Positions 33,483 to 42,978 of a DNA stretch of 64,000 nt are shown in pieces. Source of the stretch: Nocardioides panzhihuensis (GTDB lineage: Bacteria; Actinomycetota; Actinomycetes; Propionibacteriales; Nocardioidaceae); assembly GCF_013408335.1 (NCBI RefSeq), contig NZ_JACBZR010000002.1, positions 29,025 to 93,024 of the forward strand. The letters are read 5' to 3'. The stretch's first letter is position 1. Each line of letters starts with the position of its first letter. The notes under the pieces are model-generated. The model ran no database searches, had not been told where the DNA came from, and saw only the letters and a program-made list of their open reading frames with translations. A program made the translations under genes and the position numbers.

Positions 33483-34994
33483 TCACGGACCCGACCGGAC
33501 TGGGTTCAGATTGAGGGACTGAGCTGTGCTGTGAAGCGATGACTCGACGGCACGGTCATCCCATCTTGTCCACTGGCCGGGCACGGCCCGGGTCAGCGTG
33601 CCCCGCCACTCGGCCACATAGCACTGAGGGAACCATCGTTTGAGCAGGTCCAGCATGATCGGTACGGCAGTGGATGCCCCCGGGGAGGCTCCCACCAGTC
33701 CAGCGACGGTGCCGTCTGCGCCCACGACAAGCTCGGTGCCTTGCTGTAGAACGCCGATCCGGTGCTTGTTCGGAGTGACGAGCTGAGCTCGCTGTCCCGC
33801 GGGAACGAGGTCCCACTCGCTGGGGTCAACATCTGGGTAGAATCGTCGAAGCTGGTCGAACTTGGTGCGAGGACGAGCGAGAAGTTCCCCGATCAAGTAC
33901 CCGACCAGCGACAGGTTCTGAACAAGCGCCGCGGCGATCACGTGCAGGTTGTGCCAGCGCAGCGTGCGGAAGACGTCGCTCAAACGGCCGTGCTTGAGCA
34001 GTTTCGTGCTGAACGTCGCGTACGGGCCGAACATGAGGTAGCCCTTGCCGTCGACGATGCGCTTGTCCAGATGTGGCACTGACATGGGCGGTGCACCCAC
34101 TCGGGCCTGGCTGTAGACCTTGCCGTCGTGCTGACCTACGACCGCAGGAGTCTCGGAGCGTAGAAAGGCCGCCCCGACCGGGAGGACCGCGTAGCCTCGA
34201 ACTTCTGGGACCTTGGCCTTCTGGAGCAGGTTGAGCGCGTATCCCCCAGCACCGATGAAGACCCGTCGGCTTCGCATCGTCCACGGTTTGCCCCCGCGAA
34301 TGCCGCCGACGAGCCATCGCCCGTCGGCCTCGCGGGTCAATGTGCGTACGTCGTGGCCCATCCTGACTTCTCCGCCGGCTTGATCGATGATCTGCACCAT
34401 GGCCCGCGTCAACGCACCGAAGTCGACGTCGGTGCCGTCAGCGACGCGAGTGGCCGCGATGCGATCGCCTGGCTCCCTGCCCGCCATCAACAACGGTGCC
34501 CAGGCAGCAATGGTCGCCGGATCCTCGCTGAACTCCATGCGCGAGAAGAGCGGATTCTTGGTGAGGGTCTCGAACCGCTGGCGCAGGTAGGTGACATCGT
34601 GCTCGCCGAAGACCACGTTCATGTGCGGTGTCGAGTGGATGAATAAGTCCGGGTCGAGCAGTCCAAGGTCTGCGAGGTAGGCCCACCACTCCCGCGTCAC
34701 CAAGAACTGCTGAGCGATGGTCGTCGGCTTCGTGTCGTCTGTGGCCTCAGGCATGTAGTTCAGCTCGCAGTAGCCGCTGTGGCCGGTCCCAGCGTTGTTC
34801 CACGGACCGCTGCTCTCGGTCGCCAGAGCGTCAGCCCTCTCGACCAGGATCACTTTCCAATCAGGTTCAAGCACCGCGAGCATGGAGCCCAGCGTTGCTG
34901 ACATGATTCCGCCTCCCACAAGCACGATGTCGGCGTCGATGTCGGCGTCGATCGCCTCTTGCCCCGCTGCCGCTCGGTTGAGTTCGTGTGTCAT
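33483..34994 (-). CDS. mqo: Malate:quinone oxidoreductase
   Basis: A 503-residue FAD enzyme oxidising malate to oxaloacetate and passing electrons to quinone. The FAD-binding start is ADIVLVGGGIMSATLGSMLA at about 22-41, then WNNAGTGHSGYCELNYMPE, KPWTMRSRRVFIGAGGYAL, LMFGPYATFSTKLLKHG and GASPGASTAVPIMLDLL. The length is typical. Starts ATG with GGAGGAC upstream and is divergent from a LysR regulator. A housekeeping-type enzyme is odd as accessory cargo. Confidence 0.93.
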   Translation of the reverse strand: MTHELNRAAAGQEAIDADIDADIVLVGGGIMSATLGSMLAVLEPDWKVILVERADALATESSGPWNNAGTGHSGYCELNYMPEATDDTKPTTIAQQFLVTREWWAYLADLGLLDPDLFIHSTPHMNVVFGEHDVTYLRQRFETLTKNPLFSRMEFSEDPATIAAWAPLLMAGREPGDRIAATRVADGTDVDFGALTRAMVQIIDQAGGEVRMGHDVRTLTREADGRWLVGGIRGGKPWTMRSRRVFIGAGGYALNLLQKAKVPEVRGYAVLPVGAAFLRSETPAVVGQHDGKVYSQARVGAPPMSVPHLDKRIVDGKGYLMFGPYATFSTKLLKHGRLSDVFRTLRWHNLHVIAAALVQNLSLVGYLIGELLARPRTKFDQLRRFYPDVDPSEWDLVPAGQRAQLVTPNKHRIGVLQQGTELVVGADGTVAGLVGASPGASTAVPIMLDLLKRWFPQCYVAEWRGTLTRAVPGQWTRWDDRAVESSLHSTAQSLNLNPVRSGP

Positions 34995-35105
34995 CTGGCG
35001 TCCTCCTGGACGTTGCCTGCAACCGTCCTCGTGGACGCGTGTTTCCAGCCTGACTCTCCAACCATCGTTCCGTCCAATGAACTTTTTCCGTCATACAATC
35101 CAGTT

Positions 35106-35999
35106 ATGCATCAATGGTCAGAGCGGCTCGCTCCCCACCTGGCAGCCTTGGTCGCGTTGGCCGAATACGACGGCCACATGACCCGAGCAGCCGAAGCGCT
35201 CGGTGTCCCTCAGTCGTCGATGAGTCGCCGCGTCCACGCACTGGAGCAGGCACTGCGAGTGCCCCTGCTGATCCACGACGGCAGGATCGTCCGGCTCACC
35301 CCCGCAGCCCAGGACCTCGCACGCGCCGCACTTGACCCTCTGCGTCAACTCGACCTGGCTGTCGGGGTCATCACAGGCGAAGCAGACCCCGACCATGGCA
35401 CCGTCAGCCTCGGCTCTCCCCTCACCATGGGATCAGTACTCATTGCCGACCTGCTCGCCGCTTTCAGGCGACGCCACCCCGGCATCCGAGTGGCGCTGAA
35501 ACAGGCCCACGGCGCTGAGCTCTCGACCGACCTGCTCGCGGGACGCCTCGACCTGGCGATCGCGATCCCGCCACCCCAGCGCCTTCGACACCAGATCATC
35601 GGAACACAGCAGATCTATGCGGTACTCCCAGTCGAACACCGCTTCGCCGATCGCACCAGCGTCCAGATCCACGATCTGAAAGACGAGGTCTTCATCGCCA
35701 ACCCGGCTAGCTACAACCTTCGCCAACTCACCGAAGCATGGTGCCAAGAGGCAGGATTCGTCCCCACCATCACCCTCGAAGTCACCGAGTTCACCACCGT
35801 ACGAGCACTCATCAGCCGCGGCCTCGGCATCGGCCTACTTCCCCGCGACGAACAGCTCCCCGAAGGCGCCGTAGAGCGCCCATTAGCCGGGAACCGGTAC
35901 CAACGAGACATCGCTCTCGCTTGGGGCGCGACGGTCGAAACCCCCGTCACACGGCAGCTCTCGACCTTCCTGCTGAACGAGTTCACGCCGCGCCGCTGA
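35106..35999 (+). CDS. LysR-family regulator divergent from mqo
   Basis: A 297-residue LTTR. Its HTH reads AEYDGHMTRAAEALGVPQSS, then MSRRVHALEQALRVPLLIHD; the C-terminal substrate domain has GSPLTMGSVLIADLLAAFRR, RLDLAIAI and LISRGLGIGLLPRDE. The ATG at 35106 gives the standard start; the open extension overlaps mqo. The 111-bp gap to mqo would hold a shared promoter, and the natural target is mqo. The ligand is unknown. Confidence 0.88.
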   Translation: MHQWSERLAPHLAALVALAEYDGHMTRAAEALGVPQSSMSRRVHALEQALRVPLLIHDGRIVRLTPAAQDLARAALDPLRQLDLAVGVITGEADPDHGTVSLGSPLTMGSVLIADLLAAFRRRHPGIRVALKQAHGAELSTDLLAGRLDLAIAIPPPQRLRHQIIGTQQIYAVLPVEHRFADRTSVQIHDLKDEVFIANPASYNLRQLTEAWCQEAGFVPTITLEVTEFTTVRALISRGLGIGLLPRDEQLPEGAVERPLAGNRYQRDIALAWGATVETPVTRQLSTFLLNEFTPRR

Positions 36000-36099
36000 G
36001 CCAGCCCGGCACGATAACCGTTCCGGAGCAGACGATGACTTCGAACTCGTCCCAGCCACCGATCAACCTCCCTGGTCACGAGTACGTACGCACCTAGCG

Positions 36100-36549
36100 C
36101 CGGGCGTAGCACCACAGTCGCCCGCGAACGGTGGCACCAGCAGCGCCTCGAGCAGTGCTCCTCACGCAGTTCGACCGGGCATACCTCGGCGGCCAGCCAG
36201 TCGGCAAGCGTGTCCTCGTCGCCCTCGCTGAACTCGCGGAACCCGAACGCACCACGGATCTGGACCCGATGGCGCTTGAACGCCCGACCCTGCCAGTCGT
36301 AGTCAGCGAGCAGGTCGGGCTCAACCGCCAGCTGCTGCGCGACGTACGCCACGGCCGGAGGCGGCAGCTCCTCAGCCGAACGCGGAAACGTGCCTCTAAC
36401 TCGAAGAACTTCAGCAGCAGGGCGAACCCGAGCCGTGTCGCCCCGGACTTGTTGCCGACAAGGAGCCAGTCCTCGTCGACCAAGGTCCACGAACCAGCCA
36501 GATCCTCGGCCGACCACTCGGTGCGCACAACGACGAACCGTAGGCACAT
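36100..36549 (-). pseudogene. Tn3-family transposase, N-terminal (DUF4158) remnant
   Basis: The minus strand reads EWSAEDLAGSWTLVDEDWLL, GNKSGATRLGFALLLKFFEL in one frame, then after a shift near 36395 FPRSAEELPPPAVAYVAQQL, DYDWQGRAFKRHRVQIRGAF, FSEGDEDTLADWLAAEVCPV in the next. That is the DUF4158 head of a Tn3-type TnpA. It is cut off near 36100. Together with the middle fragment at 28100-28915 (opposite strand) it brackets the chromate/mqo cargo. Confidence 0.85.
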
Positions 36550-36979
36550 CTGACGACGACACGCCAGAACCTGCGACCGCTACTTGTCACTCGGCGACAG
36601 CTTCGGGAGTACCGGGCTTTGAGGGGCACTCGGGGAGCAGCGGGCCGCGTGGCGAAGCCCTCGTGCTCGGTGGCCCGAGCTACGTGCTCCCCGAGGAGCT
36701 TGGGTGGGTCTTGAGTTGTCTGGGGTTGCGGGTGAGGCGGGGCTTCCGCCCCACCCGCAGTCGGCCTTCCCCGAGCCACGTGACCTGTTCCAGGCCGCAT
36801 AGGTACGGCCGGTGGCAAGGCCAGCGCAGCTGGGCATCGCTTCCCTTGCCGCCGGCCCGGCGCGGCCTAAGGTCGATGAGCGGCCCGGGGACGGCCGACT
36901 GCGGGGGAGGAGCCGCATCGTCGTGCGCTCCCACAGTTACTAGGCCGAGCCCGTTCCTCGGCTCGCATCTGCGGAGTCG
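36550..36979. other. Intergenic region with a GC-rich hairpin, no convincing gene
   Basis: I see no supported gene. GCGGGTGAGGCGGGGC, TTC, then CGCCCCACCCGC folds into a strong hairpin at about 36728-36760. Open frames here are short and lack ribosome sites. It separates the Tn3 remnant from the mobilisation module. Confidence 0.5.
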
Positions 36980-37201
36980 TCAGTCAGTAGCCCACGGGAG
37001 CTGCAGGACGGCGACGCCGATCCACACGGTGGCCGCCCCGATGCTCGCGAGCACCGTCGCCGAGGGCAGCAGCAGCCGAGGATGCCCGAACTCGTGCCCC
37101 GCCCATTCCTGGGCGTACGTCATCCACCAAAGGAGCCCCGCACCAACGGTGCACACCATCGCGCAGATCACGAGCACGCTCATTGCCAGGGTCATCATCA
37201 T
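36980..37201 (-). CDS. Small two-TM membrane protein
   Basis: A 73-residue protein with two hydrophobic segments (LAMSVLVICAMVCTVGAGLL and ATVLASIGAATVWIGVAVL). Three consecutive ATG codons occur at the start; the first (37201) overlaps the stop of the preceding gene. Accessory protein of the mobilisation operon; function unknown. Confidence 0.6.
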   Translation of the reverse strand: MMMTLAMSVLVICAMVCTVGAGLLWWMTYAQEWAGHEFGHPRLLLPSATVLASIGAATVWIGVAVLQLPWATD

Positions 37202-38805
37202 TGATCGCGCTCCGATTCCTTGTCGGAATTGCGCCGCCGCCGGCCGCTGCGGGTCCGGTCGGCAGCGTTGCGGTCGTAGGCAGCGACCTGGTCCGGGGTG
37301 AGGGCGTCGTGGAGCTGGTCGCTGACCTTCACAGCGTAGGACTCCGCGGCGAGGCCGCCCGGGATCCCGGAGGCCGTCCCCGGCGACGGTGTCGTATCGA
37401 GGGTTGCGCGTAGGCCGTCCCGTGCAGTCCGACCTGGTGGCCGTGGAGCGTCTTCCCACTGTCGGGCCCTGGCCGCCTCGACGACCGAGGGGGGTCGCGG
37501 GATCTCGGTGAGCGCACGAGCGGCGCCGGCCGCCTGGCCGCGTCCGCGGCTCGAGGCGAGGGGGAAACCGCCGCGGCCTTGGAGCTGGGTGTCAGGGCGG
37601 TCGACCTCCTGGTTGGCGCGACGGCCGACCTGATGGCCAACCTCGTGGGCGGCCGCGATCAGGGCGCGCTGCTCGGCTGCAGCCAGGGTGATGTCGCTGG
37701 AGGTGGCCTTGGCTACGACAGCCAGGCCACGTACGATCTCGCTTTGCTGGGCGACGACGTCGCGGCTCGCCGCAGCGGCAGCCTTGGGGTCGGTGTCGAC
37801 CATGGTCCGCATCGCGTTGTACAGCTTGCCGAGTGAGTCACGGTGGTTGTCGAACTGGTAACCCTCCCCGGCTGGCCCGGCCAGTCGCTCGACGTGTTCG
37901 AGGGCCTCGATCCATGAGGCGGCCAAGGGCCGCAGAAGGCGTACCCCCATCTGGGGCTCCTGGTCGGCCGCGGCCGAGCTCAGTCTGATCGGGGCTACGA
38001 GCCGGCTCAGCTGCTGCATCGCCGGCGCGATGTCGTGGACGCCGCGCACCAGCCGGACCTTTGGCCCTGCTGGTCCAGTCGGAAGGGAGTCGTCGACGGA
38101 CTCGAAGGGCTGGGCGCGCAGGGTGTCGGCGGCCTCGCTGGTGGTCTGCCAGCGTGCGACCCGCACGGTGTGCCCCGCGATGAGGCGCGCCGTGAGGGCG
38201 TCCTGACGGGCGGCGCCCGGGCTGTGGGGATCGGTGGCCTGGAGGCCAGATCGGCGCAGCCCCTCATCGAGCACGACGACGGCCTCGGCAGCGGTGGCCG
38301 TGTCGGCCAGGACTGGCCACAGCGTTGCCGGCTGGTAGAACCAGTCCTGCTCACCGGTGGTGAGGACGTGGTTCGCGGCCGCGAGCTCGATGGCGGCCTG
38401 CCTCCACAGCTCCAGCTCTTCGTCGACACGGGCGCTCTCGCCTGGCGAGCTCTGCTCGCCGGCGGCCGGTCTCAGGACGTCGAGCGGGCTCTGCCGCTCT
38501 TCTCGGGGCAGCCGGCCGCGTTCCTCGATCACGCCCATGAGCAGCGGCAGGGTCTCATGGCCCAGATTGGAGACCTTCACCCTTGCTGCTGTCGTGGGTT
38601 GCGTGCCAGGAGTCGCCCAGAGCCGGATGCGGTCCGAGAGCGCGTCGAGGACGGCTTCTCTGCGCTGCAGCAGCAGTCGCCGCTGGGCGTCGGTGCCGAA
38701 GTCGTGGCTATCTCTCCCTGAGTGGCGACGTGCGCTCATGTGGCTGAGCAGCTCGTGGAGCGCCGCGGCCGCGGCCTCCTGGTGCTCTCCGTAGGTCCCG
38801 AGCAT
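37198..38805 (-). CDS. Large hypothetical protein of the mobilisation module
   Basis: A 535-residue, mostly helical soluble protein. Visible features are an N-terminal helical domain (AAAAALHELLSHMSARR), a long Ala/Glu/Arg-rich middle, EALEHVERLAGPAGEGYQF at about 300, and a basic disordered C-terminus (RSGRRRRNSDKESERDQ). No known motif. Downstream of the relaxase genes on the same strand. Could be an auxiliary relaxosome or partition protein; unproven. Confidence 0.6.
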   Translation of the reverse strand: MLGTYGEHQEAAAAALHELLSHMSARRHSGRDSHDFGTDAQRRLLLQRREAVLDALSDRIRLWATPGTQPTTAARVKVSNLGHETLPLLMGVIEERGRLPREERQSPLDVLRPAAGEQSSPGESARVDEELELWRQAAIELAAANHVLTTGEQDWFYQPATLWPVLADTATAAEAVVVLDEGLRRSGLQATDPHSPGAARQDALTARLIAGHTVRVARWQTTSEAADTLRAQPFESVDDSLPTGPAGPKVRLVRGVHDIAPAMQQLSRLVAPIRLSSAAADQEPQMGVRLLRPLAASWIEALEHVERLAGPAGEGYQFDNHRDSLGKLYNAMRTMVDTDPKAAAAASRDVVAQQSEIVRGLAVVAKATSSDITLAAAEQRALIAAAHEVGHQVGRRANQEVDRPDTQLQGRGGFPLASSRGRGQAAGAARALTEIPRPPSVVEAARARQWEDAPRPPGRTARDGLRATLDTTPSPGTASGIPGGLAAESYAVKVSDQLHDALTPDQVAAYDRNAADRTRSGRRRRNSDKESERDQ

Positions 38806-38821
38806 GCGACGAAGATCCTGC

Positions 38822-39208
38822 CTAGGCGCTCACGCCGGCGGCGGGGTGGTCACCGAAGACGGCGCGAGCCTCCTCCGCGAGGACCAGTGCGCGAAGCGCC
38901 CGCAACCGATGTGGCAGGTCGAGCGCGTCGAGCCCGACCGTCCGCAGGTGGTCGACCAGCTGGTCGAGCAGTTCGCCGGCCTCCTCACGGGTGGTCGGCT
39001 CGTCGATGGCGATCTCGCGGGCGGGAGGCGCGGCGCCGAAGTCGTCGAGCTCACCCCAGGCCTGCCCCAGCAGGGTCTGGGCCCTCAGCCCGATCAGCTC
39101 CAGTGGCAGAGCGGCGAGGATCGCATCAGCCGACGTCCGGGCGGCGCTGGTCGCGAGATGGGCTTGGAGATCGGCCTCGAGGTCGGGCTCGTTGCTGGGA
39201 GCGTTCAT
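38822..39208 (-). CDS. Small acidic helical protein
   Basis: A 128-residue protein, helical and Leu/Ala/Asp-rich (AILAALPLELIGLRAQTLLG, GELLDQLVDHLRTVGLDALD). The ATG at 39208 (MNAPSNE) was chosen over two upstream starts that add basic residues. Unknown function; between the 39336 gene and 38805. Confidence 0.55.
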   Translation of the reverse strand: MNAPSNEPDLEADLQAHLATSAARTSADAILAALPLELIGLRAQTLLGQAWGELDDFGAAPPAREIAIDEPTTREEAGELLDQLVDHLRTVGLDALDLPHRLRALRALVLAEEARAVFGDHPAAGVSA

Positions 39209-39335
39209 GTGCACCATCGTGCGCTGTTCTCCCCGCTGGATCGAGGCCAATCTTCGAACCTGTGGATAACTCAGTCGCGAACGATGCCTGTGGACAGTAA
39301 CTGGCCCGTCTCGGTCACGGCGGATTCAGCGTTCG

Positions 39336-40049
39336 TCAGCGGGTACGTGCCTGCCCGCGCTGCTGGTCCCGGTTCTTCTGATGGATCAGGTTCTTCTTCG
39401 AGGTCTGGCGCCCGCCGGATGCCTGCCACGCCGACAGCTGGCGCTCGACCGGCTGCGGGTGTGACTCATCGGCCAGCCGTGAGGCATGAGCTGGCTCGCC
39501 CGCGCCCTCGGCGGCCGGCTCGGCGTGCTCGGCCTCGGCCGGGCTCTGGACCGACTCCTCGGCCTGCTCCCGCTCGTCGACCGCGGCCGCCCGGGCCTCT
39601 TCGTCCCGGGCACGCTCCTCGTGGGTCTCCGCGTCCTCGCGGTGAGCAGCGCGCTCGCCGAGATCCTCGGCGTAGCCGGCCTCGAGCGCAGCCTTGTTGG
39701 CCTCGCTGATCCGGCTGGTGTCCGGCACGTCGATGCCCCGGGCGCGCAGCTGCTCCTCGATCTGGGCGGCCGCCTGCGCGGCCCGTGGGTCCAGCTCGCG
39801 GTGAGCGACTGCGGATGCGTACCCGTCGATCCAGTCGGGGCCCGCCTTGGCGGCCGCCGCCCACGCGCCGGCGGCGAGCTCCGCCTCGGCCTGGAGCTGA
39901 CGGCGGACCTGCTCGGTGCGGGTCTCGGACTCGGCCTGGGCCGTGGCCAGTGCGCGAGCTCGGCGGATCGCGATCTGCTCGGCCGCGGCGAGCGCGACCT
40001 GCAGCGCGGCGGCTGTCTTGCCGCCCATCTCCCTGGTGACCTCTTCCAT
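39336..40049 (-). CDS. Ala/Glu-rich hypothetical protein
   Basis: A 237-residue protein. Residues 1-120 are helical (ALQVALAAAEQIAIRRARAL, WIDGYASAVAHRELDPRAAQ). Residues 120-200 are a very acidic coiled coil, and the tail is basic (GRQTSKKNLIHQKNRDQQRG), which could bind nucleic acid. Transcribed downstream of the relaxase. No family recognised. Confidence 0.55.
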   Translation of the reverse strand: MEEVTREMGGKTAAALQVALAAAEQIAIRRARALATAQAESETRTEQVRRQLQAEAELAAGAWAAAAKAGPDWIDGYASAVAHRELDPRAAQAAAQIEEQLRARGIDVPDTSRISEANKAALEAGYAEDLGERAAHREDAETHEERARDEEARAAAVDEREQAEESVQSPAEAEHAEPAAEGAGEPAHASRLADESHPQPVERQLSAWQASGGRQTSKKNLIHQKNRDQQRGQARTR

Positions 40050-40155
40050 GGATCTTTCCCCCTGAATCGTGTTGGTCGGGTGATCTCTACTGCTCTATGC
40101 GGCTCTCTATGCCGCAGTTGCTCCGGGTGGCTGGCGGCATCGTGAAACGACCCCG

Positions 40156-41919
40156 CTATCGCTCGTGACCGCGTTCGCCGTCGCGCTGTCGCTGGCCTGG
40201 GCGCGGTGGCGTCTTCGGGACGCCCGTACCCGTGTTCCCTCGCGCGGCCTGCTCCTTCTGCCAGGCGAGCTGCTCCGCGATCGTCGGCGGCCGCTGCGGC
40301 GCCGAGCCGCTCTGCGTGTTCGCCTGTTCGGCCGGTCGTTGCGCCTCGGCCACCGCAACCAGGCCGCGGGACTCGCCGTCGCGGTAGGCAGACAGGAGCT
40401 GGTCGGCGGCCGCTTGGGCGCGTCGGGCGTGCTGCAGTCGACCCGCCTGCTCGTGCGCCGCCTGGATGGCCATCGCGGTGCGCCCCAGCTGGGCGATCAA
40501 GATGAACACCGCGGCGTAGCCACCCCGCGACGCCAGGTAGGCACCACCGATGGCTCGTGCCGCGGTGGCGAAGGGCGCCGGCCCAATCAGGGACTGCTTC
40601 AGCGCGGGCTGCCCGGCACCCATCTGGTGCTGCGCCGAGGCCGCGAGCGACCGGCTGGCCCGGTGCAGCGGACCCCGCCCATCCGGCTCGAGCCGGTCCG
40701 CGAGCACCGAGAGAGTGCCGGCTGCATCCGACGCGATCCGTGACCACGTCGCGGCGTCGCCGGCGGGTACCTGCTCGAGGTTCTTGCGAGTGCCGGCGAT
40801 CACCTTGGCGCTCGAGCGCCACAGCTCAGCCTCCACCGCCTCATCCGGGGTGGCTGCTTCCGCGTCACGGCCGAGCGACTTCGTCGACCGGGCAGGCGCA
40901 CCCGCCTCGGAGGCATCCTGAGCGCTTCGCCAGGCGGCCGCGTTCTCCGCGGCCTGGTCCTCGGTGGGCTGTTCCCACCGCTTCCGCAGCTGCACCAGGG
41001 ACAGGTCTTTGGCGACGTTGCGACCAGAGATCCGCACCAGGGTGCCGTCGGTCTCGGCCGGGCCCAGCGCCACCGAGTAGCCCTTGGCCTCGGTCCTGGC
41101 CCCGCGACCCCAGTTCGGGAAGACCAGCACGCCCGCGTCACCAAGGGCCTCGACGAACTCAGCCTCGTTCGTGGCTTGGGCCCCCGCCGAGCGCAGCAGG
41201 CTTTCGAGGCGCTCACGGGTCGGCGCGTACGACGCTGCCGACCGGGCCGCGGGGATCTCGATCCCGGGCTCGCGTGGCTCAGCCTGACCTCGGGTGGCCG
41301 TCTCCTCGGCCGCGCGCCCGGCTCGCTCGTACTCACCGCGCGACAGCCCGCGGGTGCCCGCCCCGCGGCCCGTGCGGTACAGGTCGAACTCGTCCTCGAA
41401 CCGCTCGGCGATCGCGCGCAGTCGCTTCCCGGGACCGACACCCTTCGAGGTCCACAGCTCACCCTCGTTGACCCGGGTGCCGTCCTCCCGGGTCAACGTC
41501 AGCATCAGGTGCACGTGGTTGTCCGAGTGCCGAACCAGCGCCCACGGCACCCCCGCCTTGTCGGGGGTCTCGGCCAGGCCGAGCTCGGCCAGCGAGGCAC
41601 GGGCGACCTTGTGCCACTCCTCATCGGAGAGCAGCCGGTCGGAGCCTCGCTCACCCTCCACGCCCTTGTCGACGGCCATCACCAGGTGCATCACGTCGCC
41701 CTTGTTGCGACGGTGGCCTGCCAGCCGACGAGGTGCGTCGAGCTCCTGGCCGAGCTGGTAGAGCTCGGCCTTCGACAGCTGCTCACCGGTCTTCCAGGAC
41801 TCATCCCAAGCAGCCACGAGGTGCGAGTTCTCGTGGGCGTGGGTGAAGCCCTTCTCGTCGAACGCGTAGTAGACGAGGCCCTGGATCCGCGACCCTCGCG
41901 GGGCCTCCTTGATGATCAC
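40156..41919 (-). CDS. Conjugative relaxase (MobA/VirD2-like)
   Basis: A 587-residue relaxase. The N-terminus MIIKEAPRGSRIQGLVYYAF with SHLVAAWDESW is typical of actinobacterial relaxases. The metal site is VPWALVRHSDNHVHLMLTL with H131, H135 and H137. Tyr17 or Tyr18 may be the catalytic Tyr. The C-terminal third is helical with a hydrophobic stretch (AIGGAYLASRGGYAAVFILI) and a disordered tail. The GTG at 41919 overlaps the mobC stop (GTGA); the longer open frame lies inside mobC. Nicks oriT and pilots the strand into the channel. Confidence 0.86.
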   Translation of the reverse strand: MIIKEAPRGSRIQGLVYYAFDEKGFTHAHENSHLVAAWDESWKTGEQLSKAELYQLGQELDAPRRLAGHRRNKGDVMHLVMAVDKGVEGERGSDRLLSDEEWHKVARASLAELGLAETPDKAGVPWALVRHSDNHVHLMLTLTREDGTRVNEGELWTSKGVGPGKRLRAIAERFEDEFDLYRTGRGAGTRGLSRGEYERAGRAAEETATRGQAEPREPGIEIPAARSAASYAPTRERLESLLRSAGAQATNEAEFVEALGDAGVLVFPNWGRGARTEAKGYSVALGPAETDGTLVRISGRNVAKDLSLVQLRKRWEQPTEDQAAENAAAWRSAQDASEAGAPARSTKSLGRDAEAATPDEAVEAELWRSSAKVIAGTRKNLEQVPAGDAATWSRIASDAAGTLSVLADRLEPDGRGPLHRASRSLAASAQHQMGAGQPALKQSLIGPAPFATAARAIGGAYLASRGGYAAVFILIAQLGRTAMAIQAAHEQAGRLQHARRAQAAADQLLSAYRDGESRGLVAVAEAQRPAEQANTQSGSAPQRPPTIAEQLAWQKEQAARGNTGTGVPKTPPRPGQRQRDGERGHER

Positions 41920-42410
41920 TCGCCGGCCCTCTCGGGGGCGGCCGCCGGCGACTCCTCGACGGGGTCGGTGTGCTCGTCCTTCGGGCGTCGCGGGTCGAGC
42001 AGATTCGCCACCTGAACGGCTCGACGGATCAGCTGCAGGGTCTCGGCCAGGACCTGCTCGGTCTCCGCGTGCAGGTGTCGCTCGCTGTGGGTGTAGTGGG
42101 TCAGCTGGTTCAGGTTGCGGGCGACACCACGGGCCTGACGGACTACTGCCAGCAGCTCTGCCGCGGCCGCGTTCCGCCACTCCAGTGACACTGCCATCGA
42201 CACGCCCCTGCCACCTGACACCGCACCCGCGCCGCCGGCGCGGGGTGCCATGTCAGGGGCCTCCTCTGCCATCCCGACAACCGCCAGGTACGACGCCGCT
42301 GTCAGGCCGGCCGCGTCGGCGCGCCGACCGATCTCGCCAGCCTCTGCCTCGGTCAGACGGACCAAGACTTGGACCGGGCGGCCGCCCGGGACGCGCTCAC
42401 GACGATGCAT
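41916..42410 (-). CDS. mobC: MobC-type relaxosome accessory protein
   Basis: A 164-residue protein. N-terminal ribbon-helix-helix (VQVLVRLTEAEAGEIGRRAD, AGLTAASYLAVVGM) and C-terminal MobC helices (LLAVVRQARGVARNLNQLTH, LAETLQLIRRAVQVANLL). MobC binds oriT and helps the relaxase open the duplex. First gene of the mob operon, coupled to the relaxase. Downstream of the candidate oriT. Confidence 0.85.
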   Translation of the reverse strand: MHRRERVPGGRPVQVLVRLTEAEAGEIGRRADAAGLTAASYLAVVGMAEEAPDMAPRAGGAGAVSGGRGVSMAVSLEWRNAAAAELLAVVRQARGVARNLNQLTHYTHSERHLHAETEQVLAETLQLIRRAVQVANLLDPRRPKDEHTDPVEESPAAAPERAGE

Positions 42411-42978
42411 CGGCGGCCTCCTTCCTGACGTCTCTCAGGCCTAGCGCAGCGTTGAATCCTGAGACCCATGGTCTCAGGCCGCGGCGACAGCCGCAAGGAT
42501 CAGATATCTGTTCCTCTACTTGCTCACGGAGTGCCTTGAGACGCGCAGCGTTCGGTTCGCCGCAGAGCTGGTTCGCGACGGACTGCCGGCACCCTTCGGG
42601 CGCCGACAACGATGGCCCGCTCCGCGGGCCGCCCTTGCGGGCGCGGGAACGGGGGAGGGCTGCCCCCGGCGAGACATCATCCGGACCCGACAGACTGCGT
42701 CAAGGGCTGCGCCCCGCGACCCCGAAACTTCTGACACGCGCTCGCTCGCGCTCGCTTATTTCGCGTCAGAACTTTCGTGCCCGCGCCCTTCGGGTTGACG
42801 CACTCCGCCGCGCCCTGGTCCTAGCCGGTATCGGGGGCAGCGGGGAGGTGTGCGACAGCTCCGAGATGGCAGAGGTCCGTCACCGACAGGTGGCAGACGA
42901 TCGGCCCCGAAACGGAGCCGAGGGAAGACCCGAGATCCGGGTCGGACCGAGCCATCGAACCGACACCCCGGAGGAACC
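42411..42978. other. 568-bp intergenic candidate origin of transfer
   Basis: No supported gene. It holds a perfect inverted repeat CCTGAGACC-CAT-GGTCTCAGG at 42458-42478, 48 nt from the mobC start, and a second bulged one TTCTGACACGCG / CGCGTCAGAA at about 42728-42777. The latter spans CGCTCGCTCGCGCTCGC. Location between mobC and a divergent gene, with two different inverted repeats, fits oriT. The nic site is not identified. Confidence 0.55.

Noticed and set aside
42878..42900. A further TGTCGGTG box upstream of mobC on the minus strand
   Set aside because: The 8-nt spacer is followed by CTGCCA, not TAnnnT, so it does not fit the damage promoter.
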